From: Sunxiuqinia indica
Lineage (GTDB): Bacteria; Bacteroidota; Bacteroidia; Bacteroidales; Prolixibacteraceae
Reading direction: 5' to 3'
Length of the DNA: 64,000 nucleotides
Assembly: GCF_009847015.1 (NCBI RefSeq)
Contig: NZ_WVEM01000010.1
Coordinates: forward strand, 1-64,000
Shown: positions 18,262-27,852 of the stretch, piece after piece
How positions within the stretch are numbered: position 1 is the first letter of the stretch
Layout: each line of letters opens with the position of its first letter
Position numbers and translations under genes: made by a program
Notes under the pieces: generated by a model
Told to the model about the DNA's origin: nothing
Databases searched by the model: none
What the model saw: the letters and a program-made list of their open reading frames with translations, nothing else

Positions 18262-19011
18262 TCAACTTAAAAGTTTTATTTCAAATTCACCTCGGATGCC
18301 GATCTGATCATCGCAGATCAGCACAGCCGAAATAACTTCCTCAAAGCGTTCCGTGCGTTTTAATACTTTCTCCACATCGGCTGGCTTTTTAATCAAATTG
18401 CCAAACCCTGTTGTAAATGCATCAGCCAAAGCGGCGTCTTTACAGACTATAATTACGGCATCAGCCTTTCCAAAGTTCATCGGGGTTTGCTCTGTCTGAG
18501 CAAAAGTACAAATACCCAGTGGTGTTTGTTCAGCATCAATTTCTAATCCTACCATTCCCGACAGGGGCGATTCGCCTGCAAAAACAGTCATTACCTGCGA
18601 TTTTTGCAGTTTCATGTAGATGTCGCCACCGTTGACAACAACCAATTCATCGATTGAGAAGTTTTCCAAAAGCTCCCTACCAATTAACTCACTAAACATG
18701 CCAGACACTGCGGCCATTGGACCAACGCCTGCTTTTTCAGCAGCCTCGGCCATCGACCTGACAAAATCTGGCGCATTTTCCTGTACATCACAAGGTTTCA
18801 GGCTTTTCTTAAAAAAACTGTCACCTGCAATGTAAACTTCCAGTTCGCTCTGCATGGCTGTGAGTTTTTTCAACGCCACTGCACTCATCTCATCTTTATA
18901 TGAAGCAGGATCAACTCCAATCCATAAATCGGAATCATTGCAGGTAATTACAAACGACTGAAAGCGTTCTTTCGAAAAACTGTTGCGATATGTCCTGGGT
19001 TCAAAAATCAT
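18262..19011 (-). CDS. UPF0280/COG2122 family protein (distant ApbE relative)
   Basis: A cytosolic protein of 249 residues that I place in the UPF0280 (COG2122) family, distantly related to the ApbE flavin transferase. Family-like parts are YRNSFSKERFQSFVITCNDSDLWIGV at the start (shown here only to locate residues 8-33), GVGPMAAVSGMFSELIG (about 96-112), VNGGDIYMKL (about 126-135) and the DA-rich C-terminal part (ADAVIIVCKDAALADAFTTGFGN). It is the first gene behind the SAM-I riboswitch and precedes metH. In Methanosarcina and Desulfovibrio, COG2122 works with COG1900/DUF39 and a NIL-ferredoxin protein in homocysteine formation, which fits this operon. Those two partners are not in the window. 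Confidence 0.75.
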   Translation of the reverse strand: MIFEPRTYRNSFSKERFQSFVITCNDSDLWIGVDPASYKDEMSAVALKKLTAMQSELEVYIAGDSFFKKSLKPCDVQENAPDFVRSMAEAAEKAGVGPMAAVSGMFSELIGRELLENFSIDELVVVNGGDIYMKLQKSQVMTVFAGESPLSGMVGLEIDAEQTPLGICTFAQTEQTPMNFGKADAVIIVCKDAALADAFTTGFGNLIKKPADVEKVLKRTERFEEVISAVLICDDQIGIRGEFEIKLLS

Positions 19012-19201
19012 TTCTCTCTTTGTGTTAGTCTTGTCTCTATTTAAGCTTAGCCCTGATGATTTGGAATCAATCTGCTAAACTATTTTGTGGAAAACAGAAA
19101 TATATGGCGCCGATCAGCGCATACATCGGTTCGAAAAATGCATGAAGCTTAACAGGAAATGGAAGTTTGATTGTATTTTCACTCTTTCAAATTTTAGTTT
19201 C

Positions 19202-19305
19202 AATTATAATTCCGTTACCGGCCGGGTTTTGGCACCGTTCCCGTTGTTTAACAGAGGGTTGCCAGAGTTTAACAGAGCCCGTTCTCTCCACTCTTCTTTA
19301 TAACC
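19202..19305 (-). ncRNA. SAM-I riboswitch aptamer
   Basis: The minus strand carries the S-box core in order: GAGTGGAGAGAACGGGCTC, the conserved CTCTGGCAACC, then GGTGCCAAAACCCGGC, about 100 nt in all. P1 is formed by TTATAA at 19298-19303 pairing with TTATAA at 19204-19209, extended by wobble pairs. It sits about 40 bases downstream of a good promoter and about 190 bases before the COG2122 start, in the leader of the methionine operon. High SAM should reduce expression. I did not resolve the expression platform. Confidence 0.85.
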
Positions 19306-19344
19306 ACAAATTCCCAATCACAGGGAACATTCAATAAATTGATG

Positions 19345-19375
19345 CAAATGTAATGTCAAAAGTGATAATTATCAA
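19345..19375 (-). promoter_or_regulatory. Promoter of the methionine operon
   Basis: On the minus strand TTG (19375-19373), a 20-base spacer and TACATTTG (19352-19345) match the Bacteroidota -33/-7 consensus well. Transcription would start near 19340, just before the riboswitch. Confidence 0.75.
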
Positions 19376-19463
19376 GGAATAAGTAGGCTTAAGATTGAAA
19401 TTGGCAACACATCAAGTTGCAAAATGGATAAATAGCCCGACAGGGTAGTACGAAAAAATCAGC

Positions 19464-19471
19464 TACTTTTG
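19464..19471 (+). promoter_or_regulatory. -7 element directly before selU
   Basis: TACTTTTG matches TAnnTTTG and ends only 5 bases before the selU ATG (19477). Transcription from it would begin at or within a few bases of the start codon, suggesting a leaderless mRNA. Confidence 0.5.
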
Positions 19472-19476
19472 CACTC

Positions 19477-20529
19477 ATGATAACCAAAATCAGCATCGGT
19501 GACTATTTTTCTCAGGAGCACCCACTGCCTCTGATTGATGTTCGTTCGCCCGGAGAATTTGAAAAAGGCCATATTCCGGGAGCGACCAACATTGCACTAT
19601 TTTCGAATGAAGAACGAGCAGATGTAGGTACGGTTTACGTACAACAGTCGCGCGAAAAAGCCATTGAACTGGGTTATCAATACGTCACACCAAAACTGGA
19701 TTGGTTTATCCGCGAAAGTCGCAATGTAGCCGGGAAACAGGCTGTTGCCGTACATTGCTGGCGGGGCGGCATGCGTAGCCAGGCATTTGCCGAACACTTG
19801 CACAGCAATGGTTTTGATGAAGTGTACGTAATTACCGGGGGCTATAAAGCCTATCGTAATTATGTGCTAAACTTTTTTGACCAGCCCTTTCAACTTCGGG
19901 TACTGGGAGGTTACACCGGTAGCGGAAAAACACAATTGCTTGAAAAAATCAGGGAATTGGGGCAGCAGGTCATTGATCTGGAGGGCTTGGCCCATCACAA
20001 AGGATCCGCTTTTGGAGCGATTGGTGAAAGCGCCCAGCCAACGGTGGAGCAATTTGAAAATGAGCTCCATCTGCAACTACGTCAATTTCAATTAAACAAA
20101 CCAATCTGGGTGGAAGATGAAAGTCACAGTATTGGACATGTAAAAATTCCAATCAACTTTTTCCGCCAGATACGCCAGCAACCGGTTTATTTTATTGACA
20201 TCCCGAAAGCTGAACGCGCAAAGTTTTTGGTTAGCGATTACGCCTCATTTGGAAATGATTTGCTGGCATCGGCGATTAATGGTATCAGCAAACGGTTAGG
20301 CGGACAAAATGTAAAGCTGGCGAACGATTACCTGGTTGAGAACAACTATTTTGAAGTCGCAATGATTGCCCTTCGATACTACGATAAAGCTTACAACCGT
20401 GGTGTTGAACATCGCGATCCAACAAGGGTGCATCGATTAAAGCTTTCGAAAATCGATGCCCGGATAAATGCTCAAATCCTTATAAAATTTGTAGAAGAAT
20501 ATGAACGAAGTCAAGCTCACGCAATATAG
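19477..20529 (+). CDS. selU: tRNA 2-selenouridine synthase
   Basis: It replaces sulfur by selenium in 2-thiouridine at the wobble position of Glu, Gln and Lys tRNAs, using selenophosphate. The rhodanese domain (1-130) carries the active Cys94 in [10 protein letters not shown]. The C-terminal part (135-350) has a P-loop ([10 protein letters not shown] near 145) as in the family. The 350-residue length is normal. The last 29 bases overlap selD, which makes the selenium donor, so the two are translationally linked. No ribosome-binding site precedes the ATG, consistent with leaderless translation. Confidence 0.95.
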   Translation: MITKISIGDYFSQEHPLPLIDVRSPGEFEKGHIPGATNIALFSNEERADVGTVYVQQSREKAIELGYQYVTPKLDWFIRESRNVAGKQAVAVHCWRGGMRSQAFAEHLHSNGFDEVYVITGGYKAYRNYVLNFFDQPFQLRVLGGYTGSGKTQLLEKIRELGQQVIDLEGLAHHKGSAFGAIGESAQPTVEQFENELHLQLRQFQLNKPIWVEDESHSIGHVKIPINFFRQIRQQPVYFIDIPKAERAKFLVSDYASFGNDLLASAINGISKRLGGQNVKLANDYLVENNYFEVAMIALRYYDKAYNRGVEHRDPTRVHRLKLSKIDARINAQILIKFVEEYERSQAHAI

Positions 20530-21532
20530 TCATGGCGCCGGTTGTGGCTGTAAAATATCACCTAAAGTATTAAGCACCATATTGCAAAGCCAGCTGGCTG
20601 CGGTTGACCATCCCCACCTACTTGTTGGGAATGATAGCCGCGATGATGCAGCTGTTTACGATATGCAGAATGGTACAGCGATTATCAGCACCACCGACTT
20701 TTTTATGCCCATTGTTGACGATCCGTTCACCTTTGGAAAAATCGCGGCTGCCAATGCCATCAGCGATGTGTATGCCATGGGCGGAAAGCCGTTGCTGGCC
20801 ATTGCTATTTTGGGTTGGCCGGTGAATGAACTGGCTCCCGAAATTGCTCAACAGGTATTGGATGGAGGTCGTCAATCATGTATTGAAGCGGGCATTCCGC
20901 TGGCTGGCGGTCATAGTATTGATAGTCCTGAGCCAATCTTTGGGCTGGCGGTTACCGGGCAGGTTGCAATCGATCAGCTCAAGCAAAATGACACTGCCAC
21001 TGAAGGTTGCCACTTGCTTTTAACCAAACCTTTGGGCGTTGGAATTTTAACTACCGCTCAGAAAAATGGAAAACTAAAGCCTGAGCACAGCCAGATTGCT
21101 CCCGATTCGATGATGAAGCTAAATAAAGTTGGAGCCGAACTGGCCCAAATACCCAGTTTAAAAGCAATGACCGATGTGACGGGATTTGGACTGTTGGGGC
21201 ACTTAACGGAGTTGTGTGAGGGAAGCAAATTGTCAGCAGAAATTGAGATGGACAAAATTCCACGCTTTGCTGAAGTGGCCGAATACATTGTGCAAGGCTG
21301 TATTCCCGGTGGTACTCATCGCAATTGGGACAGTTATGGTTGCCGCGTAAAATTAAAGTCGGAAGATGACAAGTTGCTACTTTGCGATCCTCAAACTTCT
21401 GGCGGGCTGCTGCTTGCCGTAGAGGAAAGTTCATTAGATGAAGTGAAAGCCATCCTGGAAAAATACGATCTCAATGCTTCTGTTTTTGGACAACTGACAA
21501 AACCGAAAGAGGACTTGATCAATGTTGTGTAA
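20501..21532 (+). CDS. selD: Selenide, water dikinase
   Basis: It makes selenophosphate from selenide and ATP. The N-terminal glycine-rich loop contains the catalytic Cys17 ([12 protein letters not shown]), so this is the cysteine rather than the selenocysteine form. It continues with the AIR-synthase-like fold ([50 protein letters not shown]). The 343-residue length is normal. It overlaps selU by 29 bases. selA and selB are not in the window, so the visible use of selenium is tRNA modification only. Confidence 0.97.
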   Translation: MNEVKLTQYSHGAGCGCKISPKVLSTILQSQLAAVDHPHLLVGNDSRDDAAVYDMQNGTAIISTTDFFMPIVDDPFTFGKIAAANAISDVYAMGGKPLLAIAILGWPVNELAPEIAQQVLDGGRQSCIEAGIPLAGGHSIDSPEPIFGLAVTGQVAIDQLKQNDTATEGCHLLLTKPLGVGILTTAQKNGKLKPEHSQIAPDSMMKLNKVGAELAQIPSLKAMTDVTGFGLLGHLTELCEGSKLSAEIEMDKIPRFAEVAEYIVQGCIPGGTHRNWDSYGCRVKLKSEDDKLLLCDPQTSGGLLLAVEESSLDEVKAILEKYDLNASVFGQLTKPKEDLINVV

Positions 21533-21568
21533 GACTGAGTAATCAGCAAAAGACTCCCCGGCGACTGA

Positions 21569-21595
21569 ATGACCAGCTCTGTCACTGCTGGTCAT
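21569..21595. terminator. Hairpin between selD and the ArsC-like gene
   Basis: ATGACCAGC (21569-21577) pairs perfectly with 21587-21595 around a 9-base loop, between two convergent genes. It lacks a long T-run, so its termination strength is uncertain. Confidence 0.5.
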
Positions 21596-21602
21596 CAACA
21601 AA

Positions 21603-21959
21603 TCAGCGTTTGAGCTTTCTTTTGATTGCTTCTACAACTTTGGGGGCATTTCCAACGAATAGCTGACCATCAATTTCAAAAACCGGACGCTTCAGGAACG
21701 TGTAATCCTTCAGCAAAAGTTTCTTGTAATCGGCATCATCCTTTACCGGGTTTTCAGTCAACACTTCTTTCAACTTACGGGCCCGTTTATTAATCAGCGC
21801 TTCGTAACTGCCAGTGTGCTGGTAGAACTCCACCACTTGCTCTTCGGTTACGGGGCTAGACTTAATGTCTTGCTGCTCAAAGCTATCGTCAACACCTACT
21901 TCCTTCATGATCCGCCGACAAGTGTCGCAAGTCGATAAGAAATAAACTTTTTGTTGCAT
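21603..21959 (-). CDS. ArsC/Spx-family thioredoxin-fold protein
   Basis: A small protein of 118 residues of the ArsC/YffB/Spx family. The N-terminal CxxC (CDTCRR, residues 11-14) carries the redox or catalytic Cys. The C-terminal part has the family signature LLKDYTFLKRPVFEIDGQLFVGN, split here as LLLKDYTFLKRP and IDGQLFVGNAP. No other arsenic gene is nearby, so an arsenate reductase role is uncertain; a general glutaredoxin-like or YffB-like reductase is equally possible. Confidence 0.85.
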   Translation of the reverse strand: MQQKVYFLSTCDTCRRIMKEVGVDDSFEQQDIKSSPVTEEQVVEFYQHTGSYEALINKRARKLKEVLTENPVKDDADYKKLLLKDYTFLKRPVFEIDGQLFVGNAPKVVEAIKRKLKR

Positions 21960-22186
21960 TGTTTTGAATTTAGGACCGGGAAGATAAGGAAAAGCATTTA
22001 ACCGGAAAAAGCAACAACGCTTAAACTCCGATTGATTAAACCCGCAATATGCACTAGAATATCTATTACGTATTGAAAATACTCATAACGAAGTTCTAAT
22101 ACATAATCCGGGTTAAATTGAATATCTTGCAGCACTGTTTTACTTCCTCTTGAGTAGTTCGGTAAAGAGATTAGCTTAAAGCGCCT

Positions 22187-22576
22187 ATGCAAGTTTTTAC
22201 GCATTACTTCTTACACTTGGTTTTCCCGCTGGCCATTGCCTGGATTTTCTTCCGGAGCGAATGGAAAAAAGCATACCTCATTCTGCTGTTAACCATACTG
22301 GTTGACCTGGATCATCTGCTGGCGACACCGATATTTCAGGCCGACCGCTGCAGTATTGGCTTTCACCCACTGCACTCCTATTATGCCATGGCCGGCTATG
22401 TTGTTTTGCTGTTCTTCCGCAGGCCATTCAACATCATCGGCATCGGGCTGCTGTTTCACATGTTCACCGACCTGATTGACTGCCTGTTTACCTTCAGCCA
22501 CTGCCAGAGCTGCTTAGCAGATTCTCCGATTTATAGCTTACTGGCCGCTATTTCCAATTTCGTGGGATTAAATTAG
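22187..22576 (+). CDS. DUF6122-family integral membrane protein
   Basis: A protein of 129 residues with about four hydrophobic segments. It has conserved-looking polar residues within them: HYFLHLVFP, LVDLDHLLATPIF, CSIGFHPLHSY and LLFHMFTDLIDC. The His/Asp pattern (DxDH...HPLH...H..TD) resembles membrane metal-binding hydrolases such as the LexA-like YdjM/DUF457 type, but no activity is known. I recognise it as the Bacteroidota family DUF6122 from these motifs. It is transcribed alone. Confidence 0.75.
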   Translation: MQVFTHYFLHLVFPLAIAWIFFRSEWKKAYLILLLTILVDLDHLLATPIFQADRCSIGFHPLHSYYAMAGYVVLLFFRRPFNIIGIGLLFHMFTDLIDCLFTFSHCQSCLADSPIYSLLAAISNFVGLN

Positions 22577-22755
22577 CACCTGAAATACTAACTTCCATTT
22601 TTTCAAACTGAAATATTTTCCAGACCTCTAAAGAAAAATCATCCCCCGGCATGCCACAAATAAAGACTTGTTGGTATTTTTTATGGCCATTTTTGTAACT
22701 CCTTCACAAAAAAGCAGTAAGCTAATCTGTTACCAAAACGAAAGGAATACAACTT

Positions 22756-23184
22756 ATGGCAAATGAAGATGAAGTTCGCAAAGCATCAAGTCAGTTTTAT
22801 ACCGCTTTAAATAAGATGGTGAATGGCAATGCGCAATCGCTAAAAGAAATCTGGTCGCACGGACAACAAGTTTCTACCATGCATCCGGTTGGAGGGTGCC
22901 AGATCGGATGGGACGACGTTTGGAACAGCTGGGATCAAGTAGCACAAGTGTCCAGCGACGGAAAAGTTGAGCTTAAGGATCAACTCATCGTCGCATCCGC
23001 CGACCTCGCTTATGAAACAGGAACGGAGGATGCCGAGTTTAAGATTGCAGGAAACAAGGTTCACGGTCAGGTTCGAGTGACCAATATCTACCGGAAAGAA
23101 AACGGAAGCTGGAAAATTGTACATCACCACACCGATCTTGCCCCTGAAATGCTGGAAATTCTGCACAAATTGCAACAAAACTAA
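22756..23184 (+). CDS. NTF2-like (SnoaL-type) protein
   Basis: A cytosolic protein of 142 residues with an NTF2-like cone fold: an N-terminal helix (EDEVRKASSQFYTALNKMV), MHPVGGCQIGWDDVWNSW, and the C-terminal strands VTNIYRKENGSWKIVHHHTDL. The terminal WKIVHHH pattern is typical of the DUF4440/SnoaL_3 group. Members include small binding proteins and isomerases; the ligand is unknown. It is a single gene that converges on a radical SAM gene. Confidence 0.8.
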   Translation: MANEDEVRKASSQFYTALNKMVNGNAQSLKEIWSHGQQVSTMHPVGGCQIGWDDVWNSWDQVAQVSSDGKVELKDQLIVASADLAYETGTEDAEFKIAGNKVHGQVRVTNIYRKENGSWKIVHHHTDLAPEMLEILHKLQQN

Positions 23185-23185
23185 G

Positions 23186-23225
23186 CGAGCTGTTTAAAGT
23201 CGATCGGACGGTTTTAAACCGCTCG
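23186..23225. terminator. Hairpin between convergent genes
   Basis: A 13-bp stem with one mismatch pairs CGAGCTGTTTAAA (23186-23198) with 23213-23225 between the NTF2-like and radical SAM genes. It could terminate both. Confidence 0.6.
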
Positions 23226-23239
23226 ATCGATTGGGATTG

Positions 23240-24646
23240 CTAATAATATTCCGCCAAGCCTTCCGGGATCAATTCGAAAGTCATGATTTGTTGTACTGAA
23301 GCATCATCAGGCTCATCATATCCGATCTTGCCATTCAGTAGTTGTTCAACTACCTCCAGCCTTTCAGCAGTCAATTCAACAGGCAAAGCTGCCGGTCGGC
23401 GTTCAACCACCACTTCCTGTTCTTCATTCAAATAAATCGTTTCAAAATCATTTAATCCGGTGGCCTGTGGAAAAATCTGGCTGACATGGTATTCCACAAA
23501 CAATGGCAAGTTCAGTCGTTTGATTTCAGGCAGCTGTTCCACGTGAAAATCGAGCCGGTTGATTGCTGCGCTAAAAGCCATTTTCCCTTCAGCCAATTCC
23601 CGCTCAAATTGCCTCTGAATTGAATGATGATCATCAGCTTTCACTTTAACAAAGAGATTTCGGATGAACCCATTCTCGGTAATTTCTTCCCATGAATATT
23701 TTACGATCGAAGCATGTTTTTGACGATTGGCCGACTTTTGATGCCTGTTTTTATAAACAAACGAACAGTAGTTGATGGGTAAATCAATGCTCTGGTCTAA
23801 CGCAAATTGAATGAGTCGCAAAGCCGTCAATTCCGAATCCATCACGGTAACTTTTTCGCCATGGTTGTAGGTGTAATCATGTTCAATCAACTTGTTGAAA
23901 TTGTAAGGGGTCAACCGCATCTGGTGGAAATTCAGGTGATTCACTCCCAAATCTTTCAACTCCCTTATTTTCTCCTTCAGCAATTCTTCTTCCTGCGGAA
24001 CAGCGGGTATTTCAACTGTTACAACTGGAATTTGCCCAACAGCTAACTTCAGTTGGTCGGTTTTGTAATCGGTAGCACCAATATCGAAGCGTATTTCATT
24101 TAGTCCGGCGTTCTTTAGCGCTTCGACTTTCTCTGGCGTCAATAAAATGCCGTTAGTGTATAGCCAAACGTAAACTTCATCAGCAAAGGCCTCTTTCACC
24201 GCTTTGACAAACGACAAGCTTTTCTCAAATGAAATCAGTGGTTCGCCTCCTGAAATACTCACTCCTTTAAACCCAAATTGACGGACGTAGTCGACATAGG
24301 TTTTTGGATCAACAAATAGTAGCGTGTTGGTCTCCGGCTGGCCCATGTCAGACTGTTGCGTAGGACAATAGAAACATTTCCCGTTACACAAATTGTTGAT
24401 GAAGAGACAAGACCATTGCCCTTCTCCACAAAGCTGACAACCTTTGGACAGTTTCGAAACATCCACTTTGCTGTTATGAAATCCCCACTTGACCCTGCTT
24501 TCAATAGCCGACAAAATCGCTTGTCGTTCTTGCGTCGCAGTCGCTGCTTCTTCCGGTGAAGGGAATTTCAAATAGTTGTATTTCACCTGGTACTCCTCCT
24601 GATTTTTCAGCAGAAGCCGCTCTTTTAAAGGCGTTAACCTATTCAT
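23240..24646 (-). CDS. Radical SAM protein with extra N-terminal cysteine group
   Basis: A protein of 468 residues. The radical SAM [4Fe-4S] motif CxxxCxxC is C87, C91, C94 (CNGKCFYC). It is followed by the SAM-binding GGEP (SISGGEPLISFEKS) and a TIM-barrel with LYTNGILLTPE. Just before the main motif lie C70, C73 and C80 (GCQLCGEGQWSC), which could hold a second metal or cluster. After the barrel a C-terminal part of about 200 residues has no motif I know. No partner peptide, tRNA or cofactor gene is adjacent, so the substrate is unknown. It has its own promoter-like sequence. Confidence 0.85.
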   Translation of the reverse strand: MNRLTPLKERLLLKNQEEYQVKYNYLKFPSPEEAATATQERQAILSAIESRVKWGFHNSKVDVSKLSKGCQLCGEGQWSCLFINNLCNGKCFYCPTQQSDMGQPETNTLLFVDPKTYVDYVRQFGFKGVSISGGEPLISFEKSLSFVKAVKEAFADEVYVWLYTNGILLTPEKVEALKNAGLNEIRFDIGATDYKTDQLKLAVGQIPVVTVEIPAVPQEEELLKEKIRELKDLGVNHLNFHQMRLTPYNFNKLIEHDYTYNHGEKVTVMDSELTALRLIQFALDQSIDLPINYCSFVYKNRHQKSANRQKHASIVKYSWEEITENGFIRNLFVKVKADDHHSIQRQFERELAEGKMAFSAAINRLDFHVEQLPEIKRLNLPLFVEYHVSQIFPQATGLNDFETIYLNEEQEVVVERRPAALPVELTAERLEVVEQLLNGKIGYDEPDDASVQQIMTFELIPEGLAEYY

Positions 24647-24669
24647 TCAAAACATCAAATAACTAGCCG

Positions 24670-24703
24670 CAAATATAGGTGCAATTTTGAATGAAAAAAC
24701 AAA
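24670..24703 (-). promoter_or_regulatory. Promoter of the radical SAM gene
   Basis: On the minus strand TTTG (24703-24700), 22 bases, then TATATTTG (24677-24670), close to the Bacteroidota -33/-7 consensus and 24 bases before the start codon. Confidence 0.6.
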
Positions 24704-24830
24704 GCCATTCATTTTTTCATTTCCCTGAAAATCAGCAAACCCATCACTCAAACAAATCCGGATTCTATAGAATCAAACAAACTTAACGGTTCGCGTGTCG
24801 TAGTAGTTGAAACTAATGAATACAATTGCT

Positions 24831-26231
24831 ATGAAATATCGAATTGAAAAAGACACACTTGGCGAAGTGAAAGTTCCTGCAGATAAATACTGGGGAGCGC
24901 AAACCCAACGCTCTGTTCAGAATTTCCCAATTGGACCCGCAGCCAGTATGCCTGTTGAAATTATCCATGCGTTCGGTTTTCTGAAAAAAGCGGCAGCCAT
25001 CACTAACGAAAAATTAGGCGTTTTACCCAACGAAAAAAGTGAGCTAATTCAACAAGTATGCGATGAAATTATCGCAGGCGAATTGGATGATGAGTTTCCG
25101 CTGGTGGTATGGCAAACCGGCTCAGGAACACAGTCCAATATGAATGTAAATGAAGTTGTGGCGAACCGGTCATACGTTTTGGCCGGTAATAAGTTGGGTG
25201 AAGGCGAGCTGTTTATTCATCCGAATGACGACGTCAATAAGTCGCAGTCGTCGAATGACACGTTTCCCACGGCCATGCACATTGCAGCCTATAAAAAACT
25301 GATCGGGCACACCATCCCAAAGGTTGAACTGCTGCGTGATACCTTGCAAATGAAATCTAAGGAAATGATGAACGTCGTCAAAATTGGCCGTACCCACTGG
25401 ATGGATGCTACTCCCCTCACCCTGGGACAAGAATTCTCGGGCTACGTTTCGCAATTGAATCACGGATTAAAAGCCTTAAAAAATACGCTTCCTCACCTTT
25501 CAGAATTGGCATTGGGAGGAACGGCTGTCGGAACCGGCCTCAATACGCCTGATGGTTATCCTGAAGAAGTGGCAAAATCCATTGCCAAATTAACCGGCTT
25601 ACCCTTTGTAACGGCTGAAAACAAGTTCGAATCACTGGCTGCACACGACGCGATTGTCGAATCGCATGGCGCCTTAAAACAGTTGGCTGTCAGCCTGATG
25701 AAAATAGCCAACGACATTCGGTTGCTGGCTTCCGGACCGCGTTCAGGAATTGGCGAAATCACGATTCCCGCCAACGAGCCCGGCTCTTCCATCATGCCCG
25801 GCAAGGTTAATCCCACGCAGGTGGAAGCGCTGACCATGGTTTGCGCTCAAATTATGGGCAACGATACCACCATTTCCATTGCCGGATCAAACGGACAGTT
25901 TGAATTGAATGTGTTTAAGCCCGTCATGATCAACGCTTTTTTGCAGTCGGCAACCTTGCTGGGCGATGCTTGCCAGGCTTTTAATGACCATTGTGCTGGT
26001 GGTATCGAACCTAACCACACCAGGATTGATGAGCATCTGAAAAATTCCCTGATGTTGGTGACCGCGCTGAACACACACATTGGCTATGAGAACGCCGCCA
26101 AGATTGCGAAAAAAGCTCATGCTGAAAACTTGACTCTAAAGCAGGCTGCCCTTGATTTAAGACTACTGACATCCGAACAGTTTGACGAATGGGTGGATCC
26201 GGGGAAAATGGTTGGGATATTATTAAAATGA
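24831..26231 (+). CDS. fumC: Class II fumarate hydratase
   Basis: It interconverts fumarate and malate in the TCA cycle without an Fe-S cluster. The fumarase/aspartase superfamily signature [11 protein letters not shown] (carrying the catalytic Ser loop) lies near residue 325. Other family regions are [40 protein letters not shown] and [16 protein letters not shown]. The frame is open from a TTG at 24807, with ATGs at 24816 and 24831. The last gives the usual [13 protein letters not shown] start and 466 residues. It stands alone. Confidence 0.95.
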   Translation: MKYRIEKDTLGEVKVPADKYWGAQTQRSVQNFPIGPAASMPVEIIHAFGFLKKAAAITNEKLGVLPNEKSELIQQVCDEIIAGELDDEFPLVVWQTGSGTQSNMNVNEVVANRSYVLAGNKLGEGELFIHPNDDVNKSQSSNDTFPTAMHIAAYKKLIGHTIPKVELLRDTLQMKSKEMMNVVKIGRTHWMDATPLTLGQEFSGYVSQLNHGLKALKNTLPHLSELALGGTAVGTGLNTPDGYPEEVAKSIAKLTGLPFVTAENKFESLAAHDAIVESHGALKQLAVSLMKIANDIRLLASGPRSGIGEITIPANEPGSSIMPGKVNPTQVEALTMVCAQIMGNDTTISIAGSNGQFELNVFKPVMINAFLQSATLLGDACQAFNDHCAGGIEPNHTRIDEHLKNSLMLVTALNTHIGYENAAKIAKKAHAENLTLKQAALDLRLLTSEQFDEWVDPGKMVGILLK

Positions 26232-26372
26232 TCATTCACAGCTGGAAAAAGCAGTTAATTAACTGGAATATTAATGTTGCTGAACATTTTTAATAAAACT
26301 ATCTGTTGCAAACGATAGCTAAAAGACAAAAATGTTCGTAATATTATCTTCCAACTAACCGATGGCAAGCTG

Positions 26373-27758
26373 ATGTTAGACGTTAATGTAAAAACATTGT
26401 TCCTTTTTCTGATCCTTGGAAATCTATTCATTATTACTTTTTTCCTGATCTACATTCGATTGTACCATTCCAGAATTCGTAAACTTAACAAGTATGTTTT
26501 AGCCCGATCTTTGCAAACAGTTGCCTGGCTGATCTATTTTCTCCAAGTTAGAAATCTGGAGCCGGCCGCCATGTCTATAGGAAACACTTTTTTGGCTGTT
26601 GGTGTAGCGTTGGAAATCTATACTTTGCTTACAGCAACGCAAACGTTTGTCAAAAAGAAATTCACTACTCTACTCATTATCGGACTCATTTTTAGTATTT
26701 TATACGCAATAGCATCCAATAATATTAATCAACGAGTTATTGTAGCTTCTTTCTTTTGGTTCTTATTCTACGCCTATGTATGGATCGACTTCTCATTACG
26801 AAATCCTCGTTCAAAATTACAAAAAGCAGCAGGTTGGCTTGGTTTTATTCTATCAATCCTCTTTTTAAACAGAGCAATTCATACCTTTCTACTCAAGATA
26901 GATCTAATTCTCCATAGCCCAGAATATTATAATGTGTTACCAGGATTGGGGCTTTTTATCGTCTCGATTGCATGGCCATTGATTTTTATCTTATTGCATA
27001 AAGAACAAGATGAGCTCGAAATTTTGAAGAAGGATGATCAGATCAAAAGAAAAAATAAGCAATTAAAGAAATTGAATGTCGCAAAAGACCGATTTTTTCG
27101 AATCATCTCTCATGATTTACGGGCACCAATATCATCCATGATTAGTTTTCTTGATTTAATTGATGAAGAGATCAAAAACCAAGACTTCAGCAAAATTGGC
27201 TATTACAACTCGTTAGTTTCTCAATCTGCAAAACAAAGTTTTGCTCTGGTTGACAACCTCCTAAACTGGTCATATCTTGAATCTGGTGAAAATAAAGTTG
27301 AAACTCAACCGATCAATTTGCAGGAATTAGTCAATCATATTTTTCTTCTGTTTCAGCTTAGATTGCAGGAAAAAGATCTTCAATTTATTAATAAGATTCC
27401 TTCAGACTTTAGTCTCTCCACCGATCAATTAATGCTTGAGACTGTACTCCGGAACTTGATTTCAAATGCTATAAAATTCACAAGTTCGAAGGGTACGATT
27501 ACACTGGACGCCTCTAAAAATCATGAAAAAATACGTATTGAAGTACAAGATACAGGAATTGGTATCAGTCCTGAAAATATTGATGACCTTTTTAAGTTAG
27601 AAACAAACTACTCATCGGAAGGAACAAACAAGGAAAAAGGAACCGGCTTAGGCTTAGTTCTTTGTAACGATTTTGTCAAAAGAAATAAAGGAAATCTTGA
27701 AGTAAAAAGTGAAGTTGGAAAAGGGTCTGTTTTTTCTATTCATCTTCCGGTAATATAA
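26373..27758 (+). CDS. Orphan membrane sensor histidine kinase
   Basis: The N-terminal half (about 1-215) has roughly seven to eight hydrophobic helices with short loops and resembles the membrane domains of GGDEF or 7TM-type sensors rather than a periplasmic PAS domain. A helical linker ([18 protein letters not shown]) leads to HisKA ([11 protein letters not shown], His near 248) and HATPase ([23 protein letters not shown]). No receiver domain is fused and no regulator gene is adjacent, so its partner is unknown. The signal may be a membrane property or a small hydrophobic molecule (inference). Confidence 0.88.
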   Translation: MLDVNVKTLFLFLILGNLFIITFFLIYIRLYHSRIRKLNKYVLARSLQTVAWLIYFLQVRNLEPAAMSIGNTFLAVGVALEIYTLLTATQTFVKKKFTTLLIIGLIFSILYAIASNNINQRVIVASFFWFLFYAYVWIDFSLRNPRSKLQKAAGWLGFILSILFLNRAIHTFLLKIDLILHSPEYYNVLPGLGLFIVSIAWPLIFILLHKEQDELEILKKDDQIKRKNKQLKKLNVAKDRFFRIISHDLRAPISSMISFLDLIDEEIKNQDFSKIGYYNSLVSQSAKQSFALVDNLLNWSYLESGENKVETQPINLQELVNHIFLLFQLRLQEKDLQFINKIPSDFSLSTDQLMLETVLRNLISNAIKFTSSKGTITLDASKNHEKIRIEVQDTGIGISPENIDDLFKLETNYSSEGTNKEKGTGLGLVLCNDFVKRNKGNLEVKSEVGKGSVFSIHLPVI

Positions 27759-27826
27759 ATCTCATTCTCAGCAAGGCGGACGATATTCAAACGTAAATGA
27801 GCCTCTCCAGTTGCGCAGAAATTTTC

Positions 27827-27834
27827 TACCTTTG
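27827..27834 (+). promoter_or_regulatory. -7 element for cysS
   Basis: TACCTTTG matches TAnnTTTG 18 bases before the chosen cysS ATG. It overlaps the upstream in-frame extension, supporting the later start. Confidence 0.55.
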
Positions 27835-27852
27835 CACAAATTTCTGGAACCA

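Noticed and set aside
21998-22204. 68-residue minus-strand ORF before the DUF6122 gene
   Set aside because: No family resemblance or start context, and it overlaps the DUF6122 start.
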